DNA of 64,000 bases from Sweltsa coloradensis. Taxonomy: Eukaryota; Arthropoda; Insecta; Plecoptera; Chloroperlidae. Position 1 is the first letter of the stretch, and every line of letters starts with the position of its first letter. The position numbers and the translations under genes were made by a program. The stretch is from NCBI GenBank assembly GCA_024449915.1, contig JAMZAV010000641.1:236078-300077 (forward strand), read 5' to 3'. Below are positions 41,301 to 50,300 of this stretch, piece after piece. A model generated the notes under the pieces. It was not told the origin of the DNA, did not search any database, and saw only the letters and a program-made list of their open reading frames with translations.

Positions 41301-44300
41301 TCTCACCACCTCCAAGAGCGGGGTCGTCATACACCAAGGTCAGTGAGCAGCGGCAGCTCGATTTTTATTTTATTTTAATTTAAAATTTAAAAAAAATCGT
41401 TAAAATTTATTGTGAAAAATTATACGTACAACTTTATTTTTTTAAACAAAGCTGTCTTTACATTAAGGTTGCCTTAAAGACAGAATAACAAAAAATAATT
41501 AATTTACATTTATACAAATTTCGTTGAACAATAAGTAAAATTAGTTACAGATTATGAAAAAAATGAAATGAAGTGAAAAATGAAGTGAGAAGTATGATTT
41601 ATGAAGTATAAAAATAACAAATACTGATTTATAGTTGTTATTTCTTGCTTTGGCCATAAAGATGATTTCTAAAAATCAAAATCGATCCCTTTAAAGCAAG
41701 AAGCACCAAGTCATAAATAAAACTCGCATTTAGTCTAAAACGTTTGCAAAATTTAACAAAAAAAATCGGTATTGTTCCTCTTGCTCCTATTAAGAGCCCG
41801 ATCACCTCAATTTCCTTTATATCATATTTGGTGAGAAAATATGGGACGGTAGCCATATTAATTTCATGTTGAAATTATCGTCTCGTGTCAAAAGACAATT
41901 ACATACGGCATACCTCATAAGGGAGCAGATTCCTCTACATTTTTTAACTCTTTACTAACCCCACAGGTAAAATTCAACACGGCAGGTAATTACAAAATAT
42001 AATTACTTACCGCTGTCAGTTACGAAAAAGTATATTTTTTAAATTTATGTTAAGAAACCTTCCCAAGGTGCAATGTTTATCCCACTTTAGGTGTCTGAAT
42101 AGGTATTTTTGAGTAAGGGTAGTTGTGAATTATTGCCGTTTGTGGTTATTGAAAACTGATCTGCCATCAAAGAGATTCGCGCGTTTTGTTCCAGCTGAAT
42201 CTGTCGGAAGAGTCACTTATTTTGTAGTTTTAAAAAACAAATCACAAGTATAGTACTGTACTACCACCACATACAAATCTGTTAAAATGAAATGAAGTGA
42301 AATCTGTTATCTGTGCTCCTAAACTACAACAGTACAATAGGCCTACTTATGTTTTAATTTATGCATAGTTTATTCTGAACTCATGTTATCCAAAGATTTA
42401 CATTCGAATAATAGAAATCTAAATATTGACATTGACCTTTAAAAATTTATATTGAATTAATGTCAATTTTTGTAGTAAAACCTAAACTACACTTTGAATG
42501 TATTTGCATCAACTTAGTGAATGTGAATTCAAGTAATATGTCATAAAATAAGTAATAAATAAAGTTTTGCAATAAATGGTTACCATTTCTTAATATCTAT
42601 TATTGATTTATAACTTAATTAACTTCGATATGAAATTTGTTAAAAATCATAGCTACAGATCAGGATTAGAATGAAATGTCTCTGAACGCTCGTCGTAATG
42701 GTCAGTCCTGTACTGAAAGTTGTGTTGGTTCCTGCAGGTTCCCACACCCTCGGGAAGCCCAAGAAACAGACGAAGGGACCGCAGCGTCAGCCGCCGGGAA
42801 CTGATACGACAACCAGGACTCCAGTCGGGACTCGGAGGACCAACCCTCGGGGTTCAGAACCAGGAGTAAAACAGTCAGCGACGCGAGCGGTGAGTCTGAG
42901 AACTGTTTCACTAAAATGAAACTATATAACAGGTTTATTTCTCGATTTGGTTGGATCGGGAAACACTCCCGTGGGTGTAATTGTTTTTATTGACTACAAT
43001 TCAGAAAAGGCGGACTTTTTTAATTTCTGAATTGTAATAAATAATATATAACAGGTAGTAACGTTATAAATATAAATCATTGGACTTTTCACTGTTAGTA
43101 ATAGCTTTATTTAATATGATATTTCGATTTCTTTACAGAAATCTTTATCAAACTAACAATTAAAAGTACACAACAAACAAGTCTGTCTCGTCTGTTGTTT
43201 TTCAATTGTTGTTGTTGGTTGTTTGTTGTTGTTGCTTTTACGATTTTTTCCCGGGTTTTTAATACGATATTTTCGTGACATTTGGGCCGATTCTGACCAA
43301 ACGGGTGGGGCTACAACATTCATATTTTACATTTACATAAAGATTATGGTGATGTAGTGTCTTTTGAAAGAAACAAAATTGGACAAAAACTCAAAATTCA
43401 TAGAAATAAAGGTTTTAATATAAGCATTTTACAGGGGTATAATAACAAGGAATATCAAGTCAATAACCAATTAAAAATACACAACAGACAAGACTGTCTT
43501 GTCTGTTGTTTTTTAATTGTTAGTTTGATAAAGATTTCTGTAAAGAAATCGAAATATCACATTAAATAAAGATATTAATAACAGTGAAAAGTCCAATGAC
43601 TTGTATTTATAACTATTTCACTATCCGACGATTCGTTAAGGTCGCGGTGCACAATAGTCTGGGAACGATAACGGGAAGACGGTAACGTTAAGGTTTTTTG
43701 GATGAGCGAAGCGAAGACTTCAATTTCACCGACCCCCCAAAAAATTTAGCTCGGGTGTTTTTTTGTTTGTTTTTTGTTTTTTTTGTTTTTTTGTTTGTTT
43801 TTCTGTCTGTTTGTTCGCTCTCTACCGGGCAAACGGCATATGCGATCTTGATGAAAATTTGACAGGACCTTTGAAATCTCTAAACTTAGACTTGCTACGT
43901 TTTTGGGTACAATCGAAGAAATATTTCTCATGAATATCGTACTTTTACGATTTTTTTCGATTTTTGGTGCGATATTTTCGTGACATTTGGGCCGATTCTG
44001 ACCAAACGGGTGGGGCTAAAACGTTCATATTTCACATGGACATTAAGGTAATGGTGATGTATTGCTTTCTGAAAGAAAAATGTGAAAAAGTTAGCCAGAA
44101 TCTATAGAAATAAAGCTTTTAATATAAGTTTTTTGATTTTTTGTGCGATATTTTCGTGACATTTGGGCCAATTCTGACCAAACGAGTGGGCCTACAACGT
44201 TCATATTATACGTGGACATTAAGGTTATGGTGATGTAGTACCTTTTGAAAGAAAAAGTTGAAAAAGTTAGCCAAAATCTATAGAAATAAAGCTATTAATA

Positions 44301-47300
44301 TAAGTTGTTTACGGTAAATAATAACAATTGACAGGTAACAAAAGAAATTTGACAACAAACACTTACAATGCGTAGGTAGCAAAACAAAGCACTTGGAAAA
44401 GTAAAGATATCCCACGCAAACTAAAAACTTTAAAAAGCTCATCCATCAACGCGGCGGGACTTAAGCGTTTTCCTAGTGATAAACAATAGACCTTGAAGCA
44501 AGCAGACGGGAGTATATGACATATTAGTGTGTTAACTAAATTTGGTTACTTTGGTTTTCCACACATTAATATTTAATTTCTTTCTGATGTTACTGAGCTG
44601 ATAAAATAGTGCACACTTTAAACAAGCCAATATGGTTTCGGTAACGGGAACGTTTCGGAAAGTTAAAACTTTGCAAAGTTCCCGTTACTGGGATACGGGA
44701 ACGGGAAGCTTTATTATACATCGTGTCGTACGTTATCTTGAGATTAAACTTCCTTCCTGTTATCGTTACCGTTACCGGGCAATTGTGCATCCTGCTTTAG
44801 TCTGAAAATGTTAATTTTACCTGTAAAATCTGCCCAGAGTTTAATTGCATGCATCCTTTGCGTATTTCCTGTTTAGTTTGCATAATTCTGTTAGCAACTT
44901 TGATTTTTGGATTGTTACAAAATAAGGTTTTATTTATTTATTTATTTATTATTTGTCTCTGTAATTTGTACACATTATACAAAAATTACAGAATGAAACA
45001 GGAAAGCAGGCCTATTGTGGCCCATTTACCGCAGTGATCCTGTTTCATTCTACACATTGATAAAATAATAAAATAACATAAATTCTCTTATAAAAGGACG
45101 ATAATGATAATGGTGAAATAGATGATACAGTTATTAATATGATAGTTAAAAATGAAATGAACTAATGTTATAGCCGATATCAAAGATCCATTTTTCTTAG
45201 CGGTGGTCGTCAACCATAGGTCAATCAGGCAACCATTTGTCATCTTAAGTGATCTTGAATGGCCCTTTTAAACGCCTATCAGAGATCCGTGACTCACGAA
45301 TGTCCAAAGGCAAGTGTTATACATTGAAACACATTTTGTTGCTAGAAGTTCCACAAAATGTAAATGTACTTTACAATTTATAAATAAGAAAATGATTTAT
45401 AATCATGCTTATTACAAATTTCAATTTTTCAGGAAGAATAACAAAATAATATTTACAGTAATAACAATTAATATTAATCATTGAACAAGTATATACACTA
45501 TTTTTATATTTCCCTATTCGAACTTTCTTTTGCATTGGTAATTTCTAATGCTTATATTCTCTTAGTTTGAACTACTGTCATAATTTGTAAAAAATCATTT
45601 GTAACTTTAAAAAATCATTAACTGTGAATTACTAAAAATAAAACTAAGATGACTTAGGCATCAATGCAAAACAATTATTAATGTTTCTAAATCTTTTTAT
45701 TAATCTCACAAAAAATGAAATCTTTCAGATCCCGACGTCCAACACCTTCGTGTAGAAACCGACAAAACAAAACACGACTGCGACCCGGGTACGAAATCCG
45801 AGGGCGAAGAAGACTCCCAAGTAGGTGCTGCTCCCAAGAAGACTCTCGGCCGAACTCCGAACCACTTATCTCTATCCACGACTTCCACGCTATCTGCCGG
45901 TAGCACTGGCAGTCAGGCGAGACTGATACAGTCCTCACACCAACCAGAGAACTACCAACCGACCATGGTTAAAGATCTTGGTAAGAAAGGAGCCTCAAAA
46001 CCCACTTGCATGCAGTGCTACCTATCGGGAAACAGTCAAATGTTTTAACGAGGTAACGCTTTAATACATCCTATATGTGAATATGAACATGGCTCTTTAA
46101 AAACGAATTTTGTAGGCAGTCGAAAGACGTGTTATTATTATTATTTTGTAAGCTAATCATGGGAGTATGAAAATATACCGAAATGATCTCGAATTCAGCT
46201 TTTACTACTTGAGATGCAAGCGGACTTAAAATTAGACAGACTGAGATTAAAATGTTCCCTCTGACTTTACTTCACTTCAGTATCAATTTCACATTGAAAC
46301 ATTTTTCATTTGAATTTTAAAGATGTGATTTACACAGGAATTATTGGTAGCTATTTTATATTTTGAAATACTATATTTTCTATGGAATTTCCTTTCTTTG
46401 AAGAATAAAACTTACAAAATGAAACATTTTCAAATTTAAAAAAATAAATCAGAATATCATACTTTTAAAGCATTAATTATATAGTTAGTTGGTTATTTAA
46501 CGTCTATCCTAATTACTTATATAAACTGATTTACAAAGTTTTTGGAACAACGAAACTTTACACAAAAGTCAAGAATCATTTATCAAAATCTCAGACAATT
46601 AACATACTGAGGTCAAAATAAAATTGCACATTCATTTTTGCATAAATATTTTATCACTCTTTGATCTTTGGAACTTTTTCTTGCTGCCTTCTTGACGTTT
46701 TGATCCATGAAATGTATTTTCTTAAAACTCGATCGTCTTCGTTTATCTGCCAATGAAAATATATTGTTTTTTTGCTTTTAATGGGAGTCATGTTCATATT
46801 CCAATGCTTTCTATGCTATTCCCCAGCTTGCTTGGACCGCTACCCTCTGCTTTCGTAGTCAATGTCTATTGGTTTCAAAAATCATACAATACTTGCTCAA
46901 ACGTTGATTTAGAGTATTTTTAATTCTCGTTGTTGTAACTAGGCTATACAATATGTTTTAGCCTTACTTGGTAGGTAAAATAACACCAAGTGCACATATT
47001 AAACACATTTGTATTTTATATTCATTCTAATCACTGTTATGTATTTTTAAGTATTACTTCACTTTGAACATACATGCACACTGCACTTCATATTGTTATG
47101 ATTCACTTATTTCACTAAATTATTCTCTCTTGCACTGGAGTTTCTATCTTTTCAACTAAAGCACATTGTTTTATATTTATTAATTTTAAATTTGCATATT
47201 TAATTTTTTAACAAAAATCTAAATTTTAATTTGCATACAAAATTATTGTAATTAATTAAACACACAGAAATTGTAAGTAATTTAAAATCTATAAAATTTC

Positions 47301-50300
47301 ACCAGTAATTTGGACTATCAAAAACTTTGCAACAATGTTTTTAAATTAATTAAATAATTTATAAAATTAATTAAAAATTAAGAGCGTTACTCAATCGCCA
47401 TAATCAACAATAATCACACGAAATATGTCATTAGAACATTGGAAAACACAGGTAATGAAATTTTACAAACGAATTTCTTTAATAATAGAAGAGATGGATT
47501 AGTCTATGCTAGATTCTCATTAGGCCTACGATATACACAATGCAACATAAAAAATATGAATAAAACACAAACGCAATCTGCATAGTTATTGAGCCACCAT
47601 GTATGCACAGGCCTTATTCATGACATTATTTTAAGTGACTTAAATCTTAAATAATTAAAATATTTCTTTTGCATAGGCAATAACTGAAAAAATACACACA
47701 CACACCTAAATGAACAGTATTCTAACATTTAATAGGAGTTTCGATGCAAACACGTATTTAGTTTGTGGTGTCAATAAATAATGAAAACACTCTTTCTTGA
47801 TAAAGTTCATGTCAAGCTCGATTCCTAATTACAGGAACAGGAAACAGCTGAAAATAAATTTGCACCCTATGGCTAGGCATATTAGTAAAAATTACGTTTT
47901 AATAATTAATACATTTGATACATTGATGAAAATTTGTGAAAATATAAAATTGACTATTACAAGTTACCAATCACTATGAACCTAACTCATAACAATCATC
48001 GTGTAAGAACCTATAAAAAATAACCTTAATTACACATTTTTAAATGATAACGTTACCGTGACGTAAATCAGTACCAAAATTTAATAACTTTCAGTTAAAA
48101 GATGAACGCAATTATTAAATTTTCAAATTATTGGGCTGAGAAAGTTGATTTTATAGTTCGATTATGGATACAAAAGCAAAGCAATAACTTCGTTTAAACT
48201 TTTCCATAAATATTTAAGCCAGTTTTGCTATAAGAGTTTTTGTTGTTGTTCTTTCTTCTATTCACCATTCACTCTTCCCCCATGTAATTTTGTCATATTT
48301 CTACATTTGTATTTTCTCAATCACGCAGTTAAACTTACAATATTTTGCTTATCTGTTATATTTCCACCTTTATACAATCACTTTAAACACTATCTCACTT
48401 CTTATATCATTATATTCTCGTAATTATCCTCCCCCCCCCCTCTGAATTTGCTCATATCAACCTCTTTTATCACAATTCCAAATATAATATACATTTACGT
48501 TCCCTTCAAAATGTTTGCACAACATACAGGTTAAATCATAATTTAAAAAGTAATTGTGGTGGAATCAGCTGACACAATGGAGGGAAGGGACATATTATAT
48601 TTAAGGTTTGTTTAGTAGTCTTGAACCAGTAGGCCTACACTTTGTGGCTAACTTTACCGAAACTGAAATATCACTTCACTTTACATATATATCAGCAAAA
48701 CTAGGATACACTTAATTGAAAAGAAGACAAGTGACGTATCATTCTAGAACTAACTAGACACTGTTAATACAACCCTGTGTAATTGCTTACTCACCCACGC
48801 TTTAAACCGCTCAGTAAACCCAAATTAATTGAGAAAAATGTATTATCATGAAAGTTTAATTCTCATTAAGAATCTCCTACCTACATTTTTTAATCGACAA
48901 AAGTTGACAATTTAGTTTATTCACAACATAAACATGATCTACAAGACAGTCAGCATAACATGCGAGACTCTTATTCGGGAGTTTAAGGGTTCGATACCTG
49001 CCAGTAATCCTGACTGAAATTTGTTTAAGGTATTTCAAACCATTAATGCGATTGTAATAAATTGAACCCTTGGGCGTACCCTTAACAGCTACCCTCCAAA
49101 AAACTAAGCTAGACCCCTAAGAAGCGGCATTCAATTAACTAGGACGCTTCGCTAACGCTTTTTCCAAACGCGTTGATGGATGAGCTTTTATGTTTGATTA
49201 TCGTTGTCCTAAAAGTACGATTTCTATGAGAAATATTTCTTCGATTGTCCCTAAAATAATAACATATCTACGATCAGTAATTTAAAACGTTCCCAAAAGT
49301 TTGATCAAGATCGGAATAGTCGTTTCCCAGGTCGCGGGCTAAATATCACGACAATATCGCATTAAAAATAAAAATAAATCGTAAAAGTACAATATTCATA
49401 GGAAATATTTCTTCAATTGTACCAAAAAACTTGACAGATTTAAGTTCAGAGATTTTGAATGTCCTCCAATGTTCATCAAGATCGCATATGCCAGCTGCCA
49501 GCAACAAACAGACACAAAGAAAAACAAAAACAAAACACAAGAGCTATTTTTCACAGATTGCGTCAATTGAAATCTTTTCTTCACTCCCTCATCCAAAAAT
49601 TTTTTGTTTATGACGTAATTTTAATGGTAGTATCCGACCCTATTTAAGTAAATGTTTTCTCAATATTATTGACAATTAGAAAGCGTTTATGGCAGAATTA
49701 ATCTATTTGGAACACATCAGTGGTCTGTTTTATCTGTGTACAGCAGTCCTAGCAACGAAGCACGTGATAATTAGTAGGGTGTTAATTCTGTTGATTCTTA
49801 CGTCATCCGGGTGTGCAATAGTGTCCAACGAGCTAGCTCGGCGTTTCCTACTTAATAACGATCTTTAGTTGGCTATTGTTCGCTCGTCGATGGCGTTGGC
49901 GCCGACACGGTTGGCTCGGTCGGCTTTAAACTGTTAATTATTTATGTTGGCTCTATATTATTATTATTTTTCCGAGATACATGTCGTCAGATCGATTCCA
50001 GCCTCCACCAGTCCTATCTAAATGTGGTTCCCAAAGTTAAGCGAAGTTGGCCCTTGATCGGTTTACTACCTTGACCATGTTTAGTATATAATTTGTTCAA
50101 AATTTGGGAATTAAGTTTAGGTTAGCAAATGGCATTCATATTTTCAATTACACAAAGATAATAATTTAAATACATTATTTTTTTAGGCGGTTAAGTCTCC
50201 AATCACTCCTGATTTTACCTCTTGCTACAGTAAGATTTGCTTTTTTTTATTTTTTTACTAATAGTATTCTTTAAATAATATTCACTTCCCTAATACTTAC

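Larger units (their letters stand above)
42890..45728. other. Intron 15
   Basis: 2.8 kb. Besides the two elements listed, 44915-45060 has (TTTA)n followed by GAATGAAACAGGA...TCCTGTTTCATTC, a 13-bp inverted repeat 30-40 bp apart, and a repeat related to 23686 at 42958. Confidence 0.6.

Noticed and set aside
43744..43805. T-rich tract as a LINE poly(A) tail
   Set aside because: No retroelement coding adjacent; it lies inside a repeat that recurs at 49140-49600.
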